Below, piece after piece: positions 26,729 to 35,566 of a stretch of DNA of 64,000 bases (its first letter is position 1; every line of letters begins with the position of its first letter). The notes under the pieces were generated by a model. It did not search any database. It worked only from the letters and a program-made list of their open reading frames with translations, and was not told the DNA's origin. Origin of the DNA: Cyanobium sp. NS01 (GTDB lineage: Bacteria; Cyanobacteriota; Cyanobacteriia; PCC-6307; Cyanobiaceae); NCBI RefSeq assembly GCF_014280235.1, contig NZ_CP047940.1, positions 1,116,001 to 1,180,000 of the forward strand, read 5' to 3'. The translations under genes were made by a program, and so were the position numbers.

Positions 26729-27708
26729 CGGCCGGCCTCGCGGCGGAACAGCCCGCCGATCAGCTCGTCGATCGGGGGGTCGGCCACCTCCAGATCGCTC
26801 ACCTCGAAGCGGCTGAGCAGGGCGGCCACCTGCTCCGTGAGCTGCTGGCGCGGGATGCGCAGCCGCACATGGTGGCCCTGGTGCTCGTCCACCAGGCCGT
26901 AGGCCTCGAAGCAGCCGGCCGGCTGCAGCTGCTGCAGCTCCAGGCGCACCTGGCGGTGGGGGGCAAGGTCCTGGGTGAGCCGCTCCAATGAGCCGTCGTG
27001 GAACAGCCGGCCCTGGTGAATCAGCAGCACCCGCGGACACAGCGCCGTGATGTCACCCATGTCGTGGCTGGTGAGCAGCACCGTGGCACCGGTGCGGCGG
27101 TTGTAGTCGGCGAGGAACTCCCGCACGCGGGCCTGGGCGTTGACGTCGAGGCCGAGGGTGGGCTCATCGAGAAAGAGCACGGCCGGCCGATGCAGCAGCG
27201 CCGCCAGCAGCTCGGCCTTCATCCGCTGCCCGAGGGAGAGCTTGCGCACCGGACGGCGCAGTTCGCTGCCCAGCTCCAGCATCTCGGCCAGCTCAGCGAT
27301 GCGATGCTCGGCGGTGCTGTCATCGATGCCGTAGACGGCGGCATTGACGCGTAAGCTGTCCAGGGCCGGCAGATCCCAGATCAGCTGCTGGCGGTTGCCC
27401 ATCACCAGGGTGATCTGCTGCAGGAAGCGCTCCTGGCGCTGGAAGGGCACACAGCCCGCCACCTGCACGGAGCCGCCGCTGGGGTGGATCAGGCCGGTGA
27501 GCATCTTGAGGGTGGTGGTCTTGCCGGCGCCGTTCGGGCCCAGGAAGCCCACCATTTCGCCGGGTTCGATCTGGAAGCTCACCCCCTGCACGGCCGGCAC
27601 ATCTCGGTGGCGCCTCTGCACCAGGTGCTCCAGGGTGCCGCGCAGCCCCGGGCGCTTCTCGGCCACCCGGTAATGCTTCCTCAACTGGCGCACGTCGATG
27701 ATCGGCAT
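26725..27708 (-). CDS. ABC-2 exporter ATP-binding protein
   Basis: 327 residues from ATG 27708. Walker A GFLGPNGAGKTTTLKML lies near residue 60, the Q-loop region VMGNRQQLIWDLPALDSLRV near 105, the signature LSLGQRMKAELLAALLHRP near 160, and Walker B VLFLDEPTLGLD near 180. About 90 residues follow the ATPase core as an accessory domain (RQVRLELQQLQPAG). It is of the NatA/YhaQ-like type that drives export. The GQRMKAEL signature is specific to this ABC-2 subfamily. First gene of the operon. Confidence 0.93.
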   Translation of the reverse strand: MPIIDVRQLRKHYRVAEKRPGLRGTLEHLVQRRHRDVPAVQGVSFQIEPGEMVGFLGPNGAGKTTTLKMLTGLIHPSGGSVQVAGCVPFQRQERFLQQITLVMGNRQQLIWDLPALDSLRVNAAVYGIDDSTAEHRIAELAEMLELGSELRRPVRKLSLGQRMKAELLAALLHRPAVLFLDEPTLGLDVNAQARVREFLADYNRRTGATVLLTSHDMGDITALCPRVLLIHQGRLFHDGSLERLTQDLAPHRQVRLELQQLQPAGCFEAYGLVDEHQGHHVRLRIPRQQLTEQVAALLSRFEVSDLEVADPPIDELIGGLFRREAGR

Positions 27709-27782
27709 CGCCGCGCCTCCGAACCGGTCGGCATTCTGGGGGCCCGATGGCAGCAACGGCAGGCCCGGCGGCGGCCAATCCC

Positions 27783-28934
27783 CTAGCCCGCCAGCAGGCC
27801 TGCCATCACCAGGCCCAGGTAGGTGCCCACCACATAGCCCAGCAGGCCGATCGCCACGCTCGGCAGGGCCAGATCGGGGCGCTGGAGGGCGCCGGCCAGG
27901 GCCAGGGCGGTGCTGGGGCCACCCACGGCGGCCTGGCAGCCCACGAGGCTGTCGGCCAGTCCCCAGTGCCGCCAGCGGCCCACCAGCAGCACGACCAGCG
28001 CCTGCACGGCCACGATCAGGCTGGCCAGGGCAAACACCCAGCGGCCTTCCCCCAGCAGGCCCTGCACGGGTGAATTGAGACCGATCACGGTGAAGAAAGG
28101 CTGGATCAGCAGCAGCCCCAGCGGATAGCTGAGCCGCAACTGGGACAGGGCCGGTAGCTGGGCCGCCGCCAGGGCGATGCTGGTGAGCACCAGGATGCCG
28201 GGGGCGCCGGGCCACCAGTTCTGGAGGACGCCTGTGGCCGCCTCGCTGATCACCACGATCACCACCCCCCAGAGCAGGGCCACGCCGCCGGCCCGGCTCA
28301 GGAGGTCGCGGGGGCGGGCACTGGTGGGCTCCCAGGCTGCGGAGCTGGCGATCTGTTCAGGACTGGCCGAGTGCTCGGCGCCGGCTGTGGCGCTGAGGGA
28401 TTCGGCTGGGTGAGCTCTGTGGCGGCGTCCCAGGGCCAGGCTGATCAGAAACCAGAGGCTGAACACCACATGGTCGGCGGCGGTGGCCACCAGCACCAGG
28501 CCCTCAGGGGGCTGCAGGGTGCGGGCCACCGACACGAAGTTGAGGCTGCCGCCGCTGAAGGTGGCCGTGAACAGACCGCTGAGGGCCGGCAGATCGGCAC
28601 CGAGCCGCCCGCCCAGCAGCCATGCCCCCAGGCCGGTGCCCAGCACGGCCGCCAGCACCGCCGTGGCGAAGGGCTGCAGCAGCCGCTGCGCCCCGGGCCA
28701 CACCCGGCGCAGATCCACCGCCAGCAGCAACAGGGCGATGGCGAGGGAGGTGAGCGGCCCTGTCACCACGGCTTCGGCCGCCGCCTCGGCCTTCCAGCCG
28801 AAGAGGTTGGTGGTGAGCAGGCCAAGGAACAGCACCAACAGGGTGGTGCCCAGCTGACGGCCGATCGCGGTGGCCTCGGCCAGCCACCAGCCAGCCCCGG
28901 TGAGCAGGGCGATCAGCAGCAACGAGAGCAGCAT
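27783..28934 (-). CDS. DUF819 family membrane protein
   Basis: 383 residues with about ten membrane helices. Family features: LLGGRLGADLPALSGLFTATFSGGS followed by NFVSVARTL, and near the end CQAAVGGPSTALALAGAL with AIGLLGYVVGTYLGL. DUF819 (YjcL-like) proteins are predicted carriers of unknown substrate with a duplicated GG-containing core. The gene lies 74 nt upstream of the ABC exporter ATPase on the same strand; a shared function cannot be shown. Confidence 0.85.
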   Translation of the reverse strand: MLLSLLLIALLTGAGWWLAEATAIGRQLGTTLLVLFLGLLTTNLFGWKAEAAAEAVVTGPLTSLAIALLLLAVDLRRVWPGAQRLLQPFATAVLAAVLGTGLGAWLLGGRLGADLPALSGLFTATFSGGSLNFVSVARTLQPPEGLVLVATAADHVVFSLWFLISLALGRRHRAHPAESLSATAGAEHSASPEQIASSAAWEPTSARPRDLLSRAGGVALLWGVVIVVISEAATGVLQNWWPGAPGILVLTSIALAAAQLPALSQLRLSYPLGLLLIQPFFTVIGLNSPVQGLLGEGRWVFALASLIVAVQALVVLLVGRWRHWGLADSLVGCQAAVGGPSTALALAGALQRPDLALPSVAIGLLGYVVGTYLGLVMAGLLAG

Positions 28935-29037
28935 GGCGACGGCCAGGAGCCGGATTGTCTGGCCGGCTCCAGTGAAGGCCGGGCTGAAGCGGGGTGCAAT
29001 GGCGCTTCAGTTCAGCCGTGCTGCCCAGAGGCTGGGA

Positions 29038-29217
29038 TCACCAGCCGCAGGGAGCGCTGGGGGCAGCGCAGTCGTCCTTCATCTGGGCGTGCTCAGCAGG
29101 GGAGAGCGGCCGGTAGCCACCGGAATGGGGGCCACCGCGCTGCTCGGCTTGGGCCAGGCCGCCGAAGGAGCCGGCCAGCACCACAGCCAGGGCCAGGGAT
29201 TGGAGGAGAGTCGTCAT
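29038..29217 (-). CDS. 59-residue secreted peptide
   Basis: A short gene reads from ATG 29217 to TGA at 29038. The first 24 residues form a strong Sec signal peptide (MTTLLQSLALAVVLAGSFGG, then LAQA as cleavage site). The mature 35 residues are EQRGGPHSGGYRP, an acidic stretch with EHAQMKDD, and two Cys (residues 50 and 57) near the C-terminus that could form one disulfide. No family recognised. It sits alone between the DUF819 gene and cutA, about 50 nt downstream of cutA on the same strand. Confidence 0.6.
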   Translation of the reverse strand: MTTLLQSLALAVVLAGSFGGLAQAEQRGGPHSGGYRPLSPAEHAQMKDDCAAPSAPCGW

Positions 29218-29269
29218 GGTTTGTTCCGCAAGGGAGCACAGGCTGCCCAGGGCGTGCCTGTATCCATGA

Positions 29270-29698
29270 CTACCGTTCGGCGATGGGATCGGATTGCCAG
29301 GGGCTCTTTGGCTCCTGCTCCGGCTCCTTCTTCGGTTCCTGTGCTGGAGCCGGCGCCCCTGAGGGCTGGACCTGCTCGATCAGCCAGCGCCGATAGGCCG
29401 GATCGACATCCTGCAGCGGGGTGGTGGAGATCTCCGGCAGCTCGTAGGGGTGTGCCTCCCGGATCAGCTCCATCAGGGCCGGCTGCTGCCCCCTGCTGGT
29501 CTTGAAACTGATGCGGATCTCCTGCTCCTCAACCAGTTCGCCCTTCCAGAAGTAGAGGCTGTCGATCGGCTGCAGCTGGGCGCAGGCGGCCAGCCTTCCC
29601 GCCACCACCCGGCGCGCCAGCTGCCTGGCGTCGTCCAGGTTGGCCACGGTGGTGTGAATGGTGAGCAGCTGTTGCTCCTGGTCGATTGATCCCGTCAT
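29270..29698 (-). CDS. cutA: CutA divalent-cation tolerance protein
   Basis: 142 residues from ATG 29698. CutA1 features: TIHTTVANLDDARQLARRVV near the start, LAACAQLQPIDSLYFWKGEL, EEQEIRISFKT, and HPYELPEISTTPLQDVDPAY near residue 105. CutA forms stable trimers of ferredoxin-like fold and is linked to copper tolerance in Escherichia coli; its role in cyanobacteria is unclear. The C-terminal 25 residues (APAQEPKKEPEQEPKSP) are a charged low-complexity extension. It is divergent from the DUF4079 gene. Confidence 0.92.
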   Translation of the reverse strand: MTGSIDQEQQLLTIHTTVANLDDARQLARRVVAGRLAACAQLQPIDSLYFWKGELVEEQEIRISFKTSRGQQPALMELIREAHPYELPEISTTPLQDVDPAYRRWLIEQVQPSGAPAPAQEPKKEPEQEPKSPWQSDPIAER

Positions 29699-29794
29699 CG
29701 CGTGGTCGTCAGCAGGTGTTGACGATCGTGCCCAATCCAATCCGCTTCCTAGGTTGTAGTTGACAAGCAGCTTCTGCTCAGCGCCCTTACGCCC

Positions 29795-30502
29795 ATGACA
29801 ACGACGGACTGGCTCTGGGTGTTGCATCCCGCCCTGGCGGTGGTGCTGGTGTACCCCCTGCTCGGCCTGGTGCTGCGCCTGGCCCAGCAGACCCGCCAGC
29901 GGCGCGTGCAGAAACTGAAGCTGCCCCCCAGCGTGGGCGGCGAGCATGTGGACTTCGGCCGCTGGTTGGCGGCGGCGGTGGTGGGCATCGAACTGCTGGC
30001 GATGGTGGTGGTGATCAGCACCAAGCAGCCCTCGGCACTCACGCCCGGCCGCAGCGGCCTGTTGCTCCTCGTGCTGGCTGGCACCGTGGCGGCGTTGGTG
30101 GCGCTCTGGCGTGCCAAGGAGGCGATCTACCGGGCCAGCTTCGCCCTGCTCTGCTGGGCCGGCGTGATTGGTCTGGGCCTGCAGCCGGAGGTGTGGCGCC
30201 TCAGTGACAATCCCCTCGATCCGGCCTTCTGGCAATCCCACTTCTGGGGCGGCATGGGGCTCACCGGCCTGATGCTGTTCTCAGTGGCGGCCCGGCCTGA
30301 GATTCTGCGGCAACTGCGCTGGCGGCGGCTGCACATCACGGCCAATGTGATCGCGGCGCTGATTTTCGTGGCCCAGGGCATCAGCGGCCCGCGGGATCTG
30401 CTGGAGATTCCGCTCAGCTGGCAGAAGTCGGTTGTCTATGCCTGTGACTTCACCAACAAGGTGTGTCCACCGCCGGCACCAGCGCCGGCGCCCCAGCCCT
30501 GA
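29795..30502 (+). CDS. DUF4079 membrane protein
   Basis: 235 residues with about six membrane helices. The first is residues 10-28 (HPALAVVLVYPLLGLVLRL), followed by a basic loop (RQRRVQKLKLPP). It matches the cyanobacterial DUF4079 family, proposed to resemble cytochrome b561-like helical bundles; several His residues lie near helix ends. A periplasmic Pro/Ala-rich C-terminus (CPPPAPAPAPQP) ends the protein. The glycosyltransferase gene starts 9 nt later, so they form a transcription unit. Confidence 0.8.
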   Translation: MTTTDWLWVLHPALAVVLVYPLLGLVLRLAQQTRQRRVQKLKLPPSVGGEHVDFGRWLAAAVVGIELLAMVVVISTKQPSALTPGRSGLLLLVLAGTVAALVALWRAKEAIYRASFALLCWAGVIGLGLQPEVWRLSDNPLDPAFWQSHFWGGMGLTGLMLFSVAARPEILRQLRWRRLHITANVIAALIFVAQGISGPRDLLEIPLSWQKSVVYACDFTNKVCPPPAPAPAPQP

Positions 30503-30511
30503 CCTGCTCTG

Positions 30512-32545
30512 ATGCGTCTCCCCTGGGCCGTGGCCCTGCTGGCCCTGCTGGCTGGCCGTTACTGGTGGTGGCGCCTCACCAGCACCCTGGTGCTGGACGA
30601 CTGGCTCAGCGGCTCGATGAGTGTGCTGGTGCTGCTCGCCGAGACCTGGCTGCTGGCCCACAGCTTCCTGCAGCTCGGCTTCAGCCTTGCCCCTGACCCG
30701 CGCATCACCCCTCGGGCGGATCGGGCAGCCGCCCGGTTGCAGCGTCGTCTGGAGCCCGCGGGATCCGCCTCGCTGCCCCTGCCCTGGGTGGATGTGCTGA
30801 TTCCCACCTGCGGGGAACCACTGGAGCTGGTGGAGCGCTGCCTGCTGGGCTGCCTGGCGCTCACCTATCCCCGGGCCCAGGTGTGGCTGCTGGACGATGC
30901 CGCTCGTCCTGAGCTGAAGGCGCTCTGCCGGCGGCTGGGCTGCCGCTACAGCTTCCGCCGGGGCCGCGAGCATGCCAAGGCCGGCAACCTCAACCACGTG
31001 CTGCCCCTGCTGCAGGGCGAGCTGATCGCCGTGTTCGATGCCGACGTGGTGCCGCTCAACACGTTCCTGCTGCGCAGCGTGGGGCTGTTCGATGAGCCCC
31101 GGGTGGCGCTGGTGCAGTCGCCCCAGACCTACATGACCGCCGATCCGGTGATCCGCAACCTGCGGCTGGAGGGCTGGCTGATGCCCGACGAGGAGAGCTT
31201 CTACCGCTGGATCGAACCGGTGCGCCAGGGCGTCGGCGCTGTGGTGTGCGCCGGCACGTCGTTCCTGGTGCGCCGTTCGGCCCTGCTGGCCGTGGGGGGC
31301 TTCGACACGGGCACCTCCTCGGAGGACCTGGCCACCGGCATCCGGCTGACGGCGGCGGGTGGGGAGTGCGTGTATCTGCCCGAAAAGCTGAGCGCCGGGT
31401 TGGCGCCGTTCACGGCCTCGGCCCTGGTGCGCCAGCGCTGCCGCTGGGCCAGCGGCACCCTCCAGACCCTGCGCACCGGCGCCAGTCCGCTGCGCATTGC
31501 CGGGCTGACGCCCCTGCAGCGGCTTGCCTTTCTGGAGGGCATCCTGCACTGGTTCAACGCCCTGCCGCAGCTGCTGCTGGCCCTGATGCCGCTGATGATC
31601 GGCGTGCTGGGCGTGCTGCCTCTGCAGATCACCGCCGCAGGCCTGCTGCGCTATGCCCTGCCCTTCTTTGGCGCCCAGCTGCTGCTGGCCCGCTGGTTCA
31701 GCAACCAGGCCCGTACCGGCCTGCTGCCTGAGCTCTACCGCTGGATCGTGTTGATCCCGCTGGTGGCGACGATCTGCCGCTGGGCCCTGCAGCGCCCGCT
31801 GCGCTTCCAGGTGACCCCCAAGGCTCTGGCCATAGCCGGCAGGCAGGCCGCCGATCCCCGCCTCTGGCTGCCGTTGCTGGTGCTGCTGCTGTTGCAGTTG
31901 CTGGCCCTGCTCAATCTGTTCGGCTGGGCGCAGGATCCCACTGGGCCGGCGCTGGCGCCGGTCACCCCTGCCAGCCTGGCTCTGGGGGTGAGCTGGAGCC
32001 TGATCAACGCCCTGCTGTTGCTGCTCGCCCTGCGCTGCTGCTGGGACCGTCCGCGACGTTCCGCTCTGCCCTGGTTCGCCGTGCGTGAACCCGCCTGCCT
32101 GGATGGCCAGCCGGTGCTGCTGCGGGCGATCAGCGAGGAGGGGGTGGAGCTGGCCCTGGCTCCAGGTGCTCGGCAGGCTGGCCAGGTGGCGCTCTCCTTG
32201 GCTGGTCCTGCCTCACTGCTGCAGCTCACCTGGGGCCAGGAGTGCTGGCCCCTGCAGCTGGCGGCGTGCCGCGGCCATCGCCTCGGAGCCCTCTGGAGTG
32301 GCCTCAGCCCCCGCCAGCAGCGGACCCTGCAGCAGCGGCTCTACCGCCAGAGCGGCCTCTGGCCCCACCGGCGGGCGCCGTTTGAGCCACTGGCCCTGCT
32401 GGCGGTGCTGGGCCGTCTGCTCAGCCCTATTCCCCCCGACGACTGGTTCCGGCGCAGCCTGGTGCCGATCCAGCTGACCGCCCCCGCCCGGTCCCAGCGG
32501 CCGGTGCCGCCACGGGCCTACCCCACGGCCGAGCTGGCGGTGTAA
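30512..32545 (+). CDS. cellulose-synthase-like glycosyltransferase
   Basis: 677 residues. Two or three N-terminal membrane helices are followed by a family 2 catalytic domain at about residues 90-330. Processive-enzyme motifs are LDDAARPE, FDADVVP, TSEDLATGIRL and QRCRWASGT (QxxRW). At least four C-terminal membrane helices follow, then about 160 residues that may hold a degenerate PilZ-like beta domain. It would polymerise a UDP-sugar into an exported beta-glucan or related polysaccharide. No bcsB, bcsZ or accessory gene is adjacent. Its last 28 nt overlap the convergent malic enzyme fusion gene. Confidence 0.9.
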   Translation: MRLPWAVALLALLAGRYWWWRLTSTLVLDDWLSGSMSVLVLLAETWLLAHSFLQLGFSLAPDPRITPRADRAAARLQRRLEPAGSASLPLPWVDVLIPTCGEPLELVERCLLGCLALTYPRAQVWLLDDAARPELKALCRRLGCRYSFRRGREHAKAGNLNHVLPLLQGELIAVFDADVVPLNTFLLRSVGLFDEPRVALVQSPQTYMTADPVIRNLRLEGWLMPDEESFYRWIEPVRQGVGAVVCAGTSFLVRRSALLAVGGFDTGTSSEDLATGIRLTAAGGECVYLPEKLSAGLAPFTASALVRQRCRWASGTLQTLRTGASPLRIAGLTPLQRLAFLEGILHWFNALPQLLLALMPLMIGVLGVLPLQITAAGLLRYALPFFGAQLLLARWFSNQARTGLLPELYRWIVLIPLVATICRWALQRPLRFQVTPKALAIAGRQAADPRLWLPLLVLLLLQLLALLNLFGWAQDPTGPALAPVTPASLALGVSWSLINALLLLLALRCCWDRPRRSALPWFAVREPACLDGQPVLLRAISEEGVELALAPGARQAGQVALSLAGPASLLQLTWGQECWPLQLAACRGHRLGALWSGLSPRQQRTLQQRLYRQSGLWPHRRAPFEPLALLAVLGRLLSPIPPDDWFRRSLVPIQLTAPARSQRPVPPRAYPTAELAV

Positions 32546-35037
32546 CGGGGCTCCCACCGGGCTGCATCGAGACACTGGAGCGCCTCGGCCGGCGTGCTGG
32601 CCCGCTCCGTCAGCCCCTGCTGCACGGCCATCAGGGCCACCGCCTCCGCCACCGCCCGGGACACGGCCTGCACCCGGGTGAGGGGTGGCATCAGCGGCTC
32701 CAGCGGATCCCGGGCGGCGGGAATGGTGGACGCCAGGGCTTCCAGGGCCGCATCGATCATGGCCTCACTCACCCGGGTCGCGCCCACGGCCACACAGGCA
32801 AAGCCCAGGCCGGGGTAGAGGAAGCAGTTGTTGCACTGTCCGATCACGCGCTCCTGGCCGTCCCAGGGCACCGGGGCGAAGGGGCTGCCCGTGGCCACCA
32901 GGGCCCTGCCGCCACTCCAGGCGAGCAGATCGGCGGGGCTGGCCTCGGCCAGGTTGGTGGGGTTGGAGAGGGGCAGGATCACGGGGCGCTCGGTGCCGGC
33001 GGCCATCGCCTCCACCACTGCCTGGTCGAAGGCGCCGGCCACGGTGGAGGTGCCGATCAGCACGGTGGGCCGCACCTGCTGCACCACCTGCAGCAGCCCG
33101 ATCTGCCCCTGGCCGTTGCGGCTGAAGCGCTCCGCTTCCTCGGCAGGCCGGGCCAGGGCGGCGGGGGGTTCTGATCCAGGCGCTGCCACGATCAGCCCGC
33201 GGCGATCGAGGCCCCAGATCCTCTGGCGGGCCTGGAGGGCGCTCAGGCCGGCGGCCTGCAGCAGCCTCAGCAGCCGTTCGGCGATGCCGCAGCCGGCTGT
33301 GCCGGCACCGAAGATCACGATGCGCTGCTCGGCCAGACCGGTGCCCAGCCCCCGGCAGGCCGCCAGCACCGCCGCCGCCGCCACGCCGCTGGTGCCCTGG
33401 ATGTCGTCGTTGAAGCTGGGGGCCTGCTCGCGGTAGCGATCCAGTACCCGCCGGGCCTGGAGCTTGCCGAAGTCCTCCCAGTGCAGAAACACGCCCGGGA
33501 ACACCTGCTGGGCCGCCGCCACGACGGCGTCAAGGAAGCGGTCGTAGGCCTCGCCCCGCAGCCGCGGCTGACGCCTGCCGAGGTAAAGGGGATCGTTCAG
33601 CAGGGCGGCGTTGTCGGTGCCGACATCGAGCGCCACCGCCAGCACCCGGCCCGGGTGGAGGCCGCTGCAGAGGGTGTAGACGGCCAGCTTGCCCTGGCAG
33701 ATGTGGATGCCGCCCACGCCCTGGTCGCCCAGCCCCAGGATTCCTTCCGCATCGGTGATCAGCATCAGATCCACCGGGCCTTCGGCGGCCTGGCGCAGCA
33801 GCTCGGGCAGCCGCGGTTCCATCTCCGGCGTGAGGTAGGCGCCCAGGTCAGGCGGCTGGTGGCTGTAGCTGAAGCCCTGGATCACCCGCCCCACGGTGGG
33901 GGTGTACACCACGGGCAGGGCCGCCTCGATGTGCTCCTGCAGAAAGGCGTGGAAGAGGGTTCGGTTGCTGCGGCGCAGCCGGTCCAGGTAGGTGAAGCGC
34001 TCGAGGCTGCCCTGCAGGCCAGCGAAGCCCTGCCACACCCGTTCCACCTGCTGCTCGAGGCTCTCCACCGCTGCTGGCAGCCGGGCCTCCAGCTGCAGGC
34101 TGCGCCGCTCCTCGGGGCTGAAGGCGGTGTCGCGGTTCAGCCGTGGGTCGGCCAGCACGGCCATGCCCTGGCGCGGCTGGAATCCCTCGGGATCAGGCCC
34201 CGCTTCCACTCTCACCCGGTAGTGCATGTGGGAGCCCACACCGGTGCCCCGGTAGTGGCCGCTCACGGGCGCCGCCAGGTGGTGATCGGCGGCCGTCACC
34301 AGGGTGACGTGGCCATCGGCCACGGCCAGGCCGAGGCTGGGGTCGTAGGCGCGCCAGCCGCCGCCGGGGAGCCACACCTCCGCCCAGGCATGCAGCTCGT
34401 GCTCGCTCACCTCTGGCGGGTGGTGCATCGAGTAGCCGCTCACGAAGCGGGCCGCCAGGCCGAGGCTGCGGCAGGCCGCCACGTAGAGCATGGCCGTGTC
34501 GCGGCAGGCGCCGCGGCGCTGGGCCAGGGTGTCAGCGGGCGCCATCGGTTCGCCGTCGAAGCGACCGATGTGCTCGAAGCCGTGGTGGATGCGGTCGGCC
34601 AGCAACAGCAGCAGATCCGTGCTGCGCTGGCCGGCCTCGGCCGCCAGCTCTGCGGCCCAGGCCGCCACGCTCGGCTCCGCCTGGCCCAGGAAGGGGGCCA
34701 GGGCCGCCGCGGTGGCGGGGGGGTAGCGCAGGGGCAGGGTCTGGGCGCTGGGATCGGTGAGGATCCAGTCGAAGGGGTTGCGGCGCAGCGTTTCCACCAC
34801 GGTGGTGGTGTGGATCCAGAGCTCCTGGCGCAGGCCCGTGAACCAGATCTCAGTGGTGTCGGCGCCGCCGGGCTCCTCCACTGGCGTGCTGCCGGCCGGC
34901 GGTTCCCGCACTGTGAGGGTGTGGCTCAGCAGCCGCTGCGTGGCGCTCTGCCGGGGGGTGAGCCGCAGGGTGTGCGGCTCCAGGAACACGGGTTGGTCGT
35001 AGTGGTAGTGGAGGGTGTGGTGGATCCGGAAGAACAT
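32518..35037 (-). CDS. transglutaminase-like domain fused to NAD-type malic enzyme
   Basis: One uninterrupted frame of 839 residues carries two complete enzymes. Residues 1-285 are a bacterial transglutaminase-like/cysteine-protease protein: N-terminal FRIHHTLHYHYDQPVFLEPH, the triad region with Cys178 (RRGACRDTA), His216 (ELHAWAEVW) and Asp232 (YDPSLG). Residues 300-839 are a long-type malic enzyme: DTAFSPEERR, VVYTPTVG with Tyr378, HWEDFGK with Glu521/Asp522, DDIQGTSG with Asp544/545, NAD site FGAGTAGCGIAERLL, LSNPTN and GQCNNCFLYPG. Malic enzyme decarboxylates malate to pyruvate. Normally both are separate proteins. I confirmed by hand translation that no stop lies at the junction (34,150-34,240). 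ATG for Met292 could allow internal initiation, but no clear ribosome site precedes it. Confidence 0.9.
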   Translation of the reverse strand: MFFRIHHTLHYHYDQPVFLEPHTLRLTPRQSATQRLLSHTLTVREPPAGSTPVEEPGGADTTEIWFTGLRQELWIHTTTVVETLRRNPFDWILTDPSAQTLPLRYPPATAAALAPFLGQAEPSVAAWAAELAAEAGQRSTDLLLLLADRIHHGFEHIGRFDGEPMAPADTLAQRRGACRDTAMLYVAACRSLGLAARFVSGYSMHHPPEVSEHELHAWAEVWLPGGGWRAYDPSLGLAVADGHVTLVTAADHHLAAPVSGHYRGTGVGSHMHYRVRVEAGPDPEGFQPRQGMAVLADPRLNRDTAFSPEERRSLQLEARLPAAVESLEQQVERVWQGFAGLQGSLERFTYLDRLRRSNRTLFHAFLQEHIEAALPVVYTPTVGRVIQGFSYSHQPPDLGAYLTPEMEPRLPELLRQAAEGPVDLMLITDAEGILGLGDQGVGGIHICQGKLAVYTLCSGLHPGRVLAVALDVGTDNAALLNDPLYLGRRQPRLRGEAYDRFLDAVVAAAQQVFPGVFLHWEDFGKLQARRVLDRYREQAPSFNDDIQGTSGVAAAAVLAACRGLGTGLAEQRIVIFGAGTAGCGIAERLLRLLQAAGLSALQARQRIWGLDRRGLIVAAPGSEPPAALARPAEEAERFSRNGQGQIGLLQVVQQVRPTVLIGTSTVAGAFDQAVVEAMAAGTERPVILPLSNPTNLAEASPADLLAWSGGRALVATGSPFAPVPWDGQERVIGQCNNCFLYPGLGFACVAVGATRVSEAMIDAALEALASTIPAARDPLEPLMPPLTRVQAVSRAVAEAVALMAVQQGLTERASTPAEALQCLDAARWEPRYTASSAVG

Positions 35038-35143
35038 GGGGGGGCAGCGTCAGGCGCCAGGGCCAGGGCCACCGGGTCAAACTAGGGCAGCCGGGGCAGG
35101 CTGAAGCTGCGCCAGCGCCACACTGCTGCGCAGAGGTGAAGGG

Positions 35144-35566
35144 ATGCTCGGTTTTCTGCTGAACGTTCTCTGGTTTGTGCTGGGGGGCTTTGTGATGGGC
35201 CTGGGCTAGTGGCTGGCCGGCCTGGTGGCGGCCCTCACCGTGGTGGGGATTCCCTGGGCCCGGGCCTGCTTCGTGATCGGCAACTTCTCCTTCTGGCCCT
35301 TCGGCAAGGAGGCGATCAGCCGCCAGGAACTCACCGGCCGCTCCGACTTCGGCACCGGCCCCCTGGGGCTGGTGGGCAATGTGATCTGGTTCCTGCTGGC
35401 GGGCTGGTGGCTGGCCATCGGCCACCTCAGCTCGGCCCTGGCCTGCTTCGTGACCATCGTGGGCATCCCCTTCGGCATCCAGCACGTGAAGCTGGCGCTG
35501 ATCGCCCTGGCCCCGATCGGCCTCGCCATTGTGCCGAGTGGCACCACCGCGAGGCTGGAGGAGTGA
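35144..35566 (+). pseudogene. yccF-like membrane protein gene with in-frame amber codon
   Basis: The frame reads MLGFLLNVLWFVLGGFVMGLG, then TAG at 35207-35209, then WLAGLVAALTVVGIPWARAC and on to EE at 35566. The whole matches the YccF family of small inner-membrane proteins, including TVVGIPWARACFVIGNFSFW and WFLLAGWWLAIGH. Codon 22 is Trp in the expected GWWLA context, so a single TGG-to-TAG change explains the stop. GTG 35225 could restart translation, but would lose the first membrane helix. It may be a true pseudogene, a readthrough case or a sequence error. The family function is unknown. Confidence 0.85.

Noticed and set aside
29760-29765. TTGACA hexamer upstream of the DUF4079 gene
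   Set aside because: No acceptable -10 element at 16-18 nt, so I do not call a promoter.
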